DNA from: Heligmosomoides polygyrus polygyrus
Lineage: Eukaryota; Nematoda; Chromadorea; Rhabditida; Heligmosomidae
Length of the DNA: 64,000 bases
Assembly (NCBI GenBank): GCA_947396885.1
Contig: OX377204.1
Location: 57,399,139-57,463,138 of the forward strand
Direction: 5' to 3'
In this document: piece by piece, positions 11,638 through 21,731 of the stretch
How positions within the stretch are numbered: position 1 is the stretch's first letter
How the letters are laid out: each line of letters opens with the position of its first letter
Translations under genes and position numbers: made by a program
Notes under the pieces: generated by a model
What the model saw: the letters and a program-made list of their open reading frames with translations, nothing else
Told to the model about the DNA's origin: nothing
The model's database searches: none

Positions 11638-13770
11638 TGACGACGTCGTTGTAGAATGGTGAGATCTTGGTCGTCAATCCACAGTACAGCTCTCGAAGGA
11701 CTATGATGTACTGAGTAGGAACGCCCTGGGTGAGCAGGGCTTCCATGACCGCTTCAGTCTCGACGGAGTCGAATGCCTTCTTCAGGTCGATGAACGTAAG
11801 GCAAAGCGGCAGCTTGTACTCTCGCGACACTTCGATGAGCTTCGTAATGGTGTGTATGTAGTCGATCGTGCTGAATCCTCTCCGAAATCCTGCTTGTTCG
11901 CATGGCTGTCCTTCGTCCAGAGTTCTACTAATCCTATTCAGGATGACTCGAGTGAACAGCTTGTAGACTACGGACAGCAGGCAGATCGGGCGATAGTTGC
12001 CAATGTCGTGCACGTCTCCCCTTTTGTACAGCAAGACGGTCTTGCTGGTCTTCCACTGAGATGGAAGCTTGCATTCGGACAGGTAGCGTGTGAAGAGCCG
12101 CGCCAAGGTGTTGATGAGCGCTGGCGGGAGGTTCTTCAGGTGTTCGGGTCTGATCCTGTCGGGACTGGGTGTTGTACGGTTCTTCACCGACGAGATGGCG
12201 TGTCGGATCTCGGAAGGGAGAACAGAGGGAACGACGTATCCATCCTGCGGAAGATGGCATGGGGGCAGGTGGACGTGGCTATCGAAGAGATCGGAGTAGA
12301 AGTCGTGGATGGCTTTCTCCATGGTCCTTCTGGAGGAGGTGATGGTGCCGTCAGGACGTCGGAGAGCGGTCATCTTGGTCTTGAAGTTGGCGAAGTTCCG
12401 GCGGGCATTGCGGATGCTCAGCTCTGCCTCTGCTGCTTCAGCCAACACTTCCGCCCTTCTCTCCTTGAGATCTTCCTTTATCGCCGCTCTGCATAGCTTT
12501 GCAAGCTCGGACGTCAGTTGGTAGTTGCCTGACGCTCGTGCTGCTCCACGCTGGCGTATCAGCTCGAGAGTTTCCGGAGACAGGCGTCTCTTGGTGGTCT
12601 TCAAGCTCTCGGCTCCCTTAGCGCTATCGTGGAGGTGGTGCACGAAGCGATCGCATTCCTCGTCGACGTTGTCCATGACGGCATCTTTCCAAAGGCCGAC
12701 GAGAGAGGTGTAGAGATCCCAGTTGATGGTCGTTCTGGGATTCCTCTTCTTGAACTTCGCGGCCTTCTCTCCTTGACGCGAAAAGCGGAACCTCGCGCGA
12801 AGGAGGCGGTGGTCCGATCCCGTGTAGAACATGGGGACAACGGAGACATCGGTCAAGCAATACTTGCGATTGAATATGATGTGGTCGATCTCGTTGTGGA
12901 ACTGGCCACCGGGGGATTCCCAGGTCCATCGTAGGGAGGGAGGCTTCTGGAACTGCGAGTTTCCATGGATGGTCTTGGTCGACATGATAAACTCAGACAG
13001 CCTTTCACCTTGCTCGTTCCACTCCAAACCGTGGGTTCCGATGTGAAGTTCTTCCGGCGACCTTCGTGGCCCGATCTTGGCGTTGAAGTCGCCGACGATC
13101 ACCTTGTAGAAGGTGTGATCTTCCTTATGGAACTTCTCCAGCCTCGACGTCTTCGTCGTCGTAGTCGGATGTTGGGGCATACGCGACGAACACAGTCAAG
13201 GCTGGCACGGAGCCACATCGCTTCAGTCGCAGACGTCCGATTCGGCTTGTCAGAGACTCGTACGAATCGATGTTCATGGCCAAGTGCGTGTTGACGAGGA
13301 CACCAACGCCGCCTACTCCCCTGCTGTCGCATGTTCCGAGGAACAGTTCTTCTCCGGAGTCGTAGACGGCGTGTAGGGGGTGGTGTCTTCTCGTCTCGGT
13401 CAGTCCGATGACGTCGTACTTGATCTTCCTGGCTTGCATCATCAGGTCCTCGACGGATGCTTCCGATGCAAGTGTGCGGGCGTTGTAAGTACAGATCGTC
13501 ATCCTAGTCCTTCTCAATTTGCGCAGCCTGGTTAGGCCCTGAGATTTTAGCAGCCTCTCCGTACTCGTCCTTCCCATCGCTGCAGAAATGGGGGCTCTTT
13601 CGGGGTCAGGGGAATGAGGCCCTTTGGTGCTGCTGTGTTTGACTTCCATACAACACGGATCAGGCTCTCTCGTGCGGGCGAAGAACTCCGGGCAGCCAGC
13701 CAGACTGCCCGAAGGGACGGGGCGAGACTTTTGAGGCGGCCTCGAATCGCCTTACGATGTACTCCCAGTC
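11638..13770 (-). pseudogene. RTE-1 ORF, N-terminal part
   Basis: The minus strand starts the RTE ORF at Met 13649 ([10 protein letters not shown]), encodes the endonuclease to about 13140, and has lost about 14 bp there relative to the copy at 2553 (between DDEDVEA and the following Glu/Lys-rich segment), shifting frame. From 13140 to 11648 the frame is open again through the rest of the endonuclease and into reverse transcriptase ([25 protein letters not shown]), where the Penelope insertion cuts it. Apart from that 14-bp loss and the insertion, the copy is close to the intact one. Confidence 0.85.
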
Positions 13771-13783
13771 TGCTTGCAGAAGT

Positions 13784-15060
13784 GGTACATAAATTTCCCC
13801 ACCATTTGGATTCCACTCCTTTTTCTCGGTCATATTAAGGCCTCTGCTACCGGAAAATGCACTACGGATAGAGTAAACAGCTCATGTGATCTGTAATCAA
13901 AATTTTCTCTTTTCTGTAATTGATTCCTCATGTGCGATTGTGCCGTTGAGAGCGGTGGATGGTGGATCTGCCTGCAGACCACCTGTTAGCCCATTGGTAT
14001 GCCGTACGTAATATGCGTCCCTGACAAAATAAATCTAGAACGAATATCGTTATGTTCAGTTTGTCCTTTATAGATCTAGCGTTGGAGGGTGGGTGGAAGC
14101 GTAGGTGAAAGCCCTCGAGTGGAAAGAGTTCCGAGTCGTCTCCTACATACAGCTGTCGATTTGTTATCTTTAGTAATCACTAAAGCTTCTCGTGCTTCAT
14201 CTTTATTGTAAAAGAGTTATGATCGTTTTCCTATTGTTGCAAGCCTTGATCGTAACTCCTCTCCTTTGCCTCCAAGATCCCAATCTCCATATGAGCCGAA
14301 TCGACTGCGGCTTAAGTCACAAAAGAGGATTTCTCATAGTCCAGGTTCTCTTCGTTAATTGGTTATCCGCTCTCTCTGAGACACTACTCTACGTCTAGCC
14401 TTGTTCTCTTTCAGGATTTTTCCTACTACTGTCCGTTTCCGTTGTGTGCCTCGGCTGTATTGCTATATTTCACTGACAGGCATTCGGGTTCAGGTAAAAT
14501 GCTCGTCCACTTGGCAGCCGTCTGGTGTGTAATCGCTGCCCAAACTCTATCGCTGTCATTACCATACGGTTAGTTCTCTTAAAGATAGCAGTTCATCCTT
14601 GCCCGTAAAAGCCATGAGGTACGTATTCCAAATTTCGACTCAAGTCATATTTCATGTTAGAATTAAACCTCAATGTGCAGCTCTAGCCGTTCGCAGAATA
14701 AATGAAAATTCCAATTATTGTCTTCTTGTACTTTTCCCTTTTTTACACCATAAGCAAGGAATCAAAGCGGGAGCTCCCGTCTTCTGAGACAACTGCATCC
14801 AGACACTACTCATGGGACAGTAATTTAGTATCCTTCATTGCTTGATAGGTTCTAGATTTTTTACTGTTTTGTACGTCTCATGACAAGCTTCCATGCGTTA
14901 CTCGCGCGGATATGCATCTTCCCGTAATGGCGCGAAGCATGGAATCTCCTGCTTCGTTACCCAGCATTGAGATGCTCGCAGACAGTTAAGCAATCTGAGC
15001 AGCAAAATGGTTCCAAGGCGCGTCTATGGGGCTCCATCGCTAAGGGAAGGCAAGCATCCT
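13784..15060. other. No gene recognised (about 1.3 kb)
   Basis: Short open frames only. No transposon protein motif or confident exon was seen. An ORF at 14192-14398 has a hydrophobic start but no supporting splice context. Confidence 0.5.
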
Positions 15061-15064
15061 TTGT

Positions 15065-15330
15065 CCTTTTCGAATTTCGAATAGTCGAATTTCGAATAAA
15101 TTCGAATTTCGAATATTCGAATATTCGACTATTCGAAAAATGTCCAATATTCGAATTACTCGATCATTCGAATATTCGAGAAAGTCAAATGTTCGAATTA
15201 TTCGATTATTCGAATATGCGAGAAAGTCCAATATTCGAATTATTCGTTTATTCGAATATTCGAAAGTGGCCAATATTCGAATATTCGTTTATTCGAATAT
15301 TCGAAGGCTTCAAATATCGAATATTCGAAT
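15065..15330. repeat. TTCGAATA-type satellite
   Basis: Dense tandem copies of TTCGAA/TATTCG words, with a loose 34-36 bp higher-order period carrying AAAGTC- or AATGTCC-like spacers. The unit is self-complementary, so both strands show spurious open frames rich in Ile, Phe, Glu and Tyr. A related block lies at 21300-21442. The RTE-2 target site follows within 30 bases. Confidence 0.85.
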
Positions 15331-15358
15331 ATTCTTTATCAATCTCTTAACAAGTTAG

Positions 15359-18300
15359 GTGGCGATGTCCGTTCCTCCACGTGGTGCCACTGGAAACTGT
15401 TCGCTATGCGAGCTAAGCTAAGCACGGACACTCGATTGCAGGCGACAGGCCCTTGTGACAGGCCGGCCTATGGAGATCCCATGTCACATCACATGGTTGA
15501 TGGCGTTAACTGTTTGTCGAGATAATGCTACAGCGTCCGCGGGAGCCGACGCGCACTCGCAAAGCCCGGCGAGTGTGAGAAGTATGCGAGGGTCCCTGAT
15601 GCGAGGACGGCATCGGGGGGCAACTGAGCAAGTCCAAAAGTCCCGTAACGTAAGCAGGACCCGCGTTGCTACGCTGAATGTGGGTACGTTGACGGGCCGC
15701 TCGTGCGAGTTGGTAGAAGCACTGGAGCGAAGACGAATCGACTTATGTGCGGTACAGGAGACGAGGTGGTCCTGTTGCAAGTCGAGGGACATAGGCCGAG
15801 GCTTTAAGGTCATTCTATGCGGCAGTCCCAGGACCACCAGCGGTGTTGGTGTGGTCGTCTCCGAACGTTTCCGAGATGCGATTGCAAGCGTGGAACGTTT
15901 CAGTGACCGCTTGATGAAGGTCGTTGTTGCTGCTGAACAGCGTATGTATCATTTCTTCTCTGCATACGCTCCGCAGACAGGCTGCTCCGAGCGAGCGAAG
16001 GACGAGTTTTGGACCCTGCTTGATGAGAATACAGCAGAGGTGCCGCCAGAAGACGCTGTCGTTGTCGCAGGTGATCTCAACGGCCACGTTGGGACTGCGA
16101 AAGATGGTTACAGCTGTCATGGCGGTTTCGGTTATGGAGCACGTAACGCTGATGGTGAGCGAATTCTTGAGTATGCGGACTCGCATAATCTCACCATCGC
16201 GAACACAATGTTTCGAAAGCGTGACTCCCATCTCGTGTCTTTCTATAGCGGGAATACCAAGACACAGATTGACTTTATCCTTATCAAGCATCGCGATCGA
16301 AGGCTGGTCACAGATGCGAAGGTTGTGCCATACGAGACTGTCGCCACGCAGCACCGTCCGCTGATCTGCACACTTAAGATCGCCCCTCCGAGGCTGAGGC
16401 AGGTCGAGCGATGCGGACCATCAAGGATCAAGTGGTGGCGGATGAAAGAGAAGGACGCAGCTGTTGTTGCTCGTATTCGGTTGCCGACGGTTACCAATGT
16501 TGAGGAGACATGGAAACGTGCAACCGATTCGATACTACAAGCTGCACGTTCCGAACTGGGCATGACGAAGCCTGGACGGCGTAAGATTGAGAAGCAGACT
16601 TGGCTGTGGACTGACGACGTCAAGGAAAAAGTCAAAGAGAAGAAGAGACTATATCACGCTTTTCTCAGCGACAAGACAGCCGACAATTGGCGTATGTACC
16701 AAGAAGCGAAGAGGGCGGCTAAGAAGGCTGTTGCCGTTGCAAAAGCTTCTCATTATGAGTATGTCAACGAGAAACTCGAGACGCGCGATGGTGAACGACA
16801 ACTTTATCGGCTTGCCAAAGCACGCCATCGCCAGAGCGAGGACATCGAAAAGTTCTTTGGCATCAACGATGAGAATGGCCATCTGCTGATGAACCGCAAA
16901 AGGGCTATGGAACGATGGCATGACTACTTCGAGAGAATTTCAACAGTAGAGTTTGCCCATCCGCTTATCCCTTGCGTCCCTCCTACGCACGGTCCTGTGC
17001 AGCAAATCACTGTGGAGGATACGGAAGCGGCTTCGAAGAAGATGAACCCAGGCAAAGCAACGGGCCCTGACGACATAGCGGCCGAACTATGGAACTCGAG
17101 GTGCTGGAATCCTGCTGAATGGCTAACGAAGTTTTTCAACCAGGTTGTTGCGGAGAAGAAGGTTCCTGGTAGTTGGCAGCAAAGCACGACGATCCCGATC
17201 TGGAAGAAGAAGGGCAGTCCCGCGGACTGCACAAGTTACCGTCCAATCCGATTGCTCTCGCATAGTATGAAAATATTTGAGCGAATTGTGGATGGACGTA
17301 TTCGCGAGATCGTCCGGCTTTCCACCAACCAGTGTGGCCTCGTAGCCGGCTGTGGCACCATCGACGCCATTCATGCTGTTCGTCTTCTTGTGGAAAGACA
17401 TCGCGAGAAACAAAAACCGCTGCATCTTGCTTTCCTCGACCTGGAGAAAGCATTTGATCGTGTACCGCGTGAGGTCATATGGTATGCCTTACGAAAGCAC
17501 GGTGTCCCTGAAGAACTGATCGAGGGGGTGCGCATTCTTTACTCTTGTCCTAAGAGTCAAGTGCGAGCGCCGGCCGGCACATCCACGGAGTTTCCAATCT
17601 CCGTCGGTGTTCACCAAGGTTCCGCGCTTTCCCCACTTCTTTTAATTGTCGTAATGGATGCCATTTCGCGAGACCTTCAGAAGCCTGCTCCTTGGACGCT
17701 GCTCTATGCAGATGACGTAATGCTTGCGAGTGAAGACAAGGCCGAACTTGAGCGACAAGTGCAAGCTTGGTGTTACCGCTTGGCGGCGTTCGGGCTCAAG
17801 CTAAACGTCCAAAAATCTGAGTACTTGACGACAGACGTAAACGAGACTGGGTCCATTGAGATCAATGGCACTGCGCTCGTACCAGCGACACATTTCAAGT
17901 ACCTTGGATCTGCAATTGCGTCTGATGGTAGTCTGACGTGCGAGGTGAATTCACGCGTGAGCGCAGCGTGGTCCAAATGGCGCTCAATGACAGGCGTTCT
18001 GTGCGACAGAAAGATACCGGAGCGCTTGAAATCAAAGATCTACAGAACCGTCGTCCGACCAGTAGCGATGTACGGTGCTGAGTGCTGGCCTGCAACGAAG
18101 GAAGTTGAGAGCCGCCTCAGCGTGATGGAGACGAAAATGCTGCGCTGGACGGCTGGTGTCACGCGTTTGGATCATGTTCGCAATGTCTCCGTACGTCAAA
18201 GGTTTGGCGTCGCTCCAATTGCTGACAAGCTACGTGAAGCTCGCCTACGGTGGTATGGCCATGTTCTTCGTGCGGACGGCGACAACATTCGGAAGATTGG

Positions 18301-18492
18301 CCTCAACATAGATGTGCCCGGAAAACGGCCTAAAGGACGACCTAGGCAACGCTGGCTTGATACGTTGCACGTGGACTTAAAGGAAGCTGGTATCCACCCC
18401 GATCAAGCGTTTGATAGTGCGAAGTGGCGTCATCATACCAGAAAAGCGGACCCCGCTGCTAAGCGGGACAAACGCTGAAGAATAAGAAGAAG
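15359..18492 (+). mobile_element. RTE-clade non-LTR retrotransposon, family 2, complete
   Basis: A 3134-bp element with a 96-base leader, one uninterrupted ORF and a short GAAGAATAAGAAGAAG tail. An 18-bp target duplication (AATCTCTTAACAAGTTAG) stands at 15341-15358 and 18493-18510 without mismatches. The same 5' end (GTGGCGATGTCCG) begins the copy at 35594 and, diverged, the copy ending near 60790. Perfect flanks plus an open ORF mark a young insertion and a possible active source. Other copies: 28066-30746 (minus), 35594-39406 (plus), 57945-60790 (minus). Confidence 0.95.
15455..18478 (+). CDS. RTE family 2 endonuclease-reverse transcriptase (1007 aa), intact
   Basis: This single protein provides nicking and reverse transcription. 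The endonuclease lies at about residues 65-300, with Asn in ATLNVGTL, Glu in VQETRW, VVAGDLNGHVG and TQHRPLIC. Reverse transcriptase lies at about 510-780, with NPGKATGPD, SYRPIRLLS, the catalytic FLDLEKAFDRV, GVHQGSALSPLL and LLYADDVML. A C-terminal region with RLRWYGHVLRAD and KGRPRQRWLDTLH closes the protein. No stop or frameshift interrupts it. The listed Met is the first in frame; the true start could be later, since the first 60 residues show no domain. Family 1 shares the domain plan but only limited sequence, so these are separate RTE lineages. Confidence 0.95.
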   Translation: MTGRPMEIPCHITWLMALTVCRDNATASAGADAHSQSPASVRSMRGSLMRGRHRGATEQVQKSRNVSRTRVATLNVGTLTGRSCELVEALERRRIDLCAVQETRWSCCKSRDIGRGFKVILCGSPRTTSGVGVVVSERFRDAIASVERFSDRLMKVVVAAEQRMYHFFSAYAPQTGCSERAKDEFWTLLDENTAEVPPEDAVVVAGDLNGHVGTAKDGYSCHGGFGYGARNADGERILEYADSHNLTIANTMFRKRDSHLVSFYSGNTKTQIDFILIKHRDRRLVTDAKVVPYETVATQHRPLICTLKIAPPRLRQVERCGPSRIKWWRMKEKDAAVVARIRLPTVTNVEETWKRATDSILQAARSELGMTKPGRRKIEKQTWLWTDDVKEKVKEKKRLYHAFLSDKTADNWRMYQEAKRAAKKAVAVAKASHYEYVNEKLETRDGERQLYRLAKARHRQSEDIEKFFGINDENGHLLMNRKRAMERWHDYFERISTVEFAHPLIPCVPPTHGPVQQITVEDTEAASKKMNPGKATGPDDIAAELWNSRCWNPAEWLTKFFNQVVAEKKVPGSWQQSTTIPIWKKKGSPADCTSYRPIRLLSHSMKIFERIVDGRIREIVRLSTNQCGLVAGCGTIDAIHAVRLLVERHREKQKPLHLAFLDLEKAFDRVPREVIWYALRKHGVPEELIEGVRILYSCPKSQVRAPAGTSTEFPISVGVHQGSALSPLLLIVVMDAISRDLQKPAPWTLLYADDVMLASEDKAELERQVQAWCYRLAAFGLKLNVQKSEYLTTDVNETGSIEINGTALVPATHFKYLGSAIASDGSLTCEVNSRVSAAWSKWRSMTGVLCDRKIPERLKSKIYRTVVRPVAMYGAECWPATKEVESRLSVMETKMLRWTAGVTRLDHVRNVSVRQRFGVAPIADKLREARLRWYGHVLRADGDNIRKIGLNIDVPGKRPKGRPRQRWLDTLHVDLKEAGIHPDQAFDSAKWRHHTRKADPAAKRDKR

Positions 18493-18510
18493 AATCTCTT
18501 AACAAGTTAG

Positions 18511-20286
18511 TGGCACTCTTCTTCGAAAACCAGGGGAGTCTGACCTTATGATAAAAAACGACGTTTGAGTTTCGCGCGTCGCTCAAAGTGCGCCGAATTG
18601 TGTGTACGTAATCTGACAAGAGAAGTCAATGAACTTTCCGTGGAGATTTCCAAAATTACCTATTGCTTGTTATAAGGGTGTGTCTAAGAAGCACCGTAGT
18701 GGTCTTCAAATGTCCTGCGGGCATCTGGGCAGGTCAAAAATTAGAAAAAACTGTGGCACGTAGGCAGGCGAAAGTGACGCCTTGAATGGCCTTGAAATAC
18801 TCAGAAATTAACATGCAGATGCTATAGAGCTTTAATTATAGTTAGATGTTAGAAATCTGACAACTTATTAGGTCAAATGAATCATTCACTGCAATCGGGG
18901 CGTGGATAGCGGGGAGAGGTCCAGGTTCGAATCTAGGAGAGTTGTTTACGGATTGCTGTGCGTTTTGGTAAGTGTAGAACATATTCTCATTTTAACCATA
19001 TTTACGAACATGATCGAAATGTGTTGCTTCAGTCCATCTCTGGGATGTGCTGATCAGTCTTCGTGTTCCTATAGAGAACGTTTCTCTTGTAAATTTTACT
19101 AATTTTAGCATCTCTTATAAAATGCATCATTTTTGACCCACTCCGTAGTATTGTACTCCGTAGTATTCGTAGCATTTGCATATAACACCAAATACAGTAC
19201 TAACAACTAAATTAATTAGTCACCTTCTTCACTGACGAGCCTCGGGGTGACTAATTATAAACATGTTTTGTATGAAGGCAGAGGCGAAACAAGACATGTT
19301 TAGTGTTGTTGTTACCATTGTTTTAGCTATTACTTGTTTTAGTTGTTGCTTGTTTTCCACTTGTGTTTGTTATAGCACAGAGCGATTTAGAGTTCATGTA
19401 TACCCCAGGTTATTTCTAATTCTACTTCGTTGTTTAGACATTGAATTTAAAAGTGTTTGAGTATTAAAATTTACATATATGATTAACTTATTCTATTGGT
19501 CTTCTTGCAGCCTATTCTTCCTCGGCCACTCTCCCGCACTGACAGGGGGGGGGGGTGGGCTTTGCAAACGTAGGTACTTGTATTAATCCCCATGACTTCG
19601 TAAGTAGATAATAAAATTTCGTACAAATGTTGTCCTGAGGCTTGACTGAGGTTCTGATCGCGAAGCTGGCAAACGCGTTCGGTGTTACCGTCGACCACAA
19701 TAGGCGACGGTGAGTATGTGCGAGAAAAGGTGCAGAATAACCGGCCCGTTGTACTATTGTGACTCCAAAAGTGGAGTGGAGGTCGATTTTTTTCGCCCAA
19801 ACATCGCCTGTACTGTTATTTTGGATGCTGATCACGAATATGGTATCCAATTTCGACAATTTGGCCGCTTACGATATTTCATAATGTGCGTTCGTGAGTA
19901 AGGATAGGGTTGTCATGACCACTGATTTCGTCCTTTCCTCGCCTTAGGAAATTATTTAGGCTGCTGGACGAATCTGTCATTTCTTTTTCTGAATTATCCA
20001 TTTTTCGTGCACTACTTTCCATCTCAAAGTCGAAAACTGGAAAGCAAGTCTGATCACATATGTAGGTGAAGAAAGCGATTCTATGTACTCAAACTGATAG
20101 ACTTGATTACTCATGAAAATGTGGAATCACGCGATCACGCGAAAACGTTCACTAGATTTGCGATCAGCACCTCAATTAGCCCTCTAGACGACGTTTGGGC
20201 TAAACCTGCTTTCGATCTCCGGAGTTGTGGGAGTACAAGTCCCTAAACCTTCGATTAGCAGAGAGTGGTGGGGAGGCGATGGGCAG
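18511..20286. other. No gene recognised (about 1.8 kb)
   Basis: Low-complexity and AT-rich DNA with short open frames. A G11 tract lies at 19545-19555. The stretch 19690-19860 resembles, weakly, internal sequence of the foldback element near 34600. A tRNA-B-box-like GGTTCGAATCT near 18926 has no convincing cloverleaf. Confidence 0.45.
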
Positions 20287-20395
20287 CAGGGTTGTGCGTT
20301 AAATTTTTTCGGTAAATTTTTAACGACCACTTTTTAACGAAAAATTTTCGCGTTAAAAAGGTAAATTCGGTAAATTCGTTAAATAAAATGTCCCT
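20287..20395 (+). repeat. hAT-like terminal repeat, GTTAAAT-rich
   Basis: Begins CAGGGTTGTGCG and continues with repeated GTTAAA/GGTAAATT words like the subterminal DNA of the hAT fragment at 1-521. It is probably one end of a non-autonomous hAT element; the partner end was not located. Confidence 0.45.
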
Positions 20396-21299
20396 TAGCT
20401 GCATTCAGTTTTAAACCACTGGGGTGCCTCTCGGACAATCCCCCACAGCGCTCAATAGGTCACTTATAAGATTCCCACGGGAAGTTCATTGACCTCCCTT
20501 GTGAGTTGACGCGAAGTAAGCGCTGCAAGCGCGGCGCTCCCCTGCGCACCTGCTTCCTTGTAAACGGCCGTCGAGCGTGCTGTGGCCATTCACGTGAATC
20601 GCAAGTGTTAGGGTTATGCCTGTACACAGATATTTTTACCTTCAATATACTACGGGAGAATCTTCGTTTTGTATTCCTACCCAGGTTACAACAAGGGAAC
20701 GATTAGAGCCGAAGGAGCTGCGGTAGGGAGGTAGAACTTTCAGGGGCCTAGCTCCTGCTTTCTGCCAGTAAAGACGTTAAAGAAGAGAGGAAGAGCGATG
20801 GCTATGAAGTACAAGAGACAGTCATACTCCGTTTCCTATAAAAGTGAGCCATCCCCATTTTCGCTCTAACACTGTCCAAGTCGTAGTGTCTTGTCAGATT
20901 AGATTCCAACGCGGGTCCGTTTCTCTTCAACGGAGCTAGAACACAAACTGAATGCCATTCATGAGACTCCAGTGCGCCCTTTCTGCACCAGATCGCCTTT
21001 GTGTCATTTCTCCGCCCATGATAATCATTCTTTTACCACCTGGAAGCTTCGCTATAACATAAGGAAAGATAGCAACCTATAGAGAAAGACCTATAACAAT
21101 CTAGCTCTACCCAAGGTGTTTCTCTCTTCTCGGTGCACGAATTCTTAGGGAAGCAAAGCGTGCTTCATTGCCATTATACCACTGTTATTGTCCTTTGGTC
21201 TCGTAAAGGGAATGGATGGAGCAGCCATCCATTTCCTTCACAGCGGGTAATTAAAAATAATTAAATGTCAACCACTGGGTGACGACAGTAAATAATAGT
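20396..21299. other. No gene recognised (about 0.9 kb)
   Basis: Mixed-composition DNA without recognisable coding, repeat or structural signals beyond short open frames. Confidence 0.45.
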
Positions 21300-21442
21300 G
21301 TTCATTTGATTATTCGAATATTCGTCTATTCGAAATTCGATTTTTCGAAATTCGGCTTTTTGAAAATCGAATATTATTCGATCATTCGAAATTCGAAATT
21401 TTGAAGATCGAATATTATTCGATCATTCGAAATTCGAAATTT
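21300..21442. repeat. TTCGAA satellite, second block
   Basis: ATTCGAAATTCGA words, with two near-identical units (ATCGAATATTATTCGATCATTCGA) at about 21365 and 21407. Related to, but shorter than, the block at 15065-15330. Confidence 0.75.
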
Positions 21443-21589
21443 TTCCCAAGGACAAAGGTATAATCCAGGGAAAGCAGTCGACGGCACGTCCGCGAACGAC
21501 CGTCAGGGACGGACGCGTATCATTGGAGCGCGTTTTCGGCGTCCGACTTGAAACGGCGCCGTCCGTAGGGAAGTATTTAAATTAGCCTC

Positions 21590-21728
21590 CTCAACCACCG
21601 TCGGCGGGATCCGCTGGCGGCGAGCGTTGCGGGGCGCAGCGATTGACCAGGTGAGGGAGGGATCCAGGCACGATTCGCTCCCGTCCGCGGACACCCCGCG
21701 GGCCGCGGACGGGAGTATACCATCGGTC
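21590..21728 (-). repeat. GC-rich MITE relative
   Basis: The reverse complement shares TATACTCCCG, GTGTCCGCGG, GATCCCTC and CACCTGG words, in the same order, with the MITE at 7647-7806. Only one end is clear, at about 21728, where it meets the foldback arm. Confidence 0.5.
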
Positions 21729-21731
21729 TTG

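Larger units (their letters stand above)
8018..13770 (-). mobile_element. RTE family 1 copy, minus strand, split by a Penelope-like insertion
   Basis: A second RTE-1 copy runs in reverse. Its 3' end (units ATCACCTGT) is at 8018 and its 5' end at about 13770. TGCTTGCAGAAGT flanks it at 8005-8017 and 13771-13783, giving a 13-bp target duplication. The 5' end corresponds to base 2356 of the plus-strand copy, so it is 5'-truncated, which is usual for RTE insertions. The body is interrupted from 8991 to 11637 by a Penelope-like element. Because the flanks join cleanly across that insert, RTE is the older event. Confidence 0.9.

Noticed and set aside
11852..12496. 214-codon plus-strand frame, mirrored at 3648-4292 on the minus strand
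   Set aside because: It is the antisense shadow of the RTE-1 reverse transcriptase ORF in both copies.
15040..15358. Three overlapping open frames rich in Ile, Phe, Asn and Glu
   Set aside because: They are translations of the self-complementary TTCGAATA satellite and have no independent coding evidence.
18898..18945. tRNA or SINE head around GGTTCGAATCT
   Set aside because: The B-box is good, but the T-stem pairs poorly and no A-box at the right distance is convincing.
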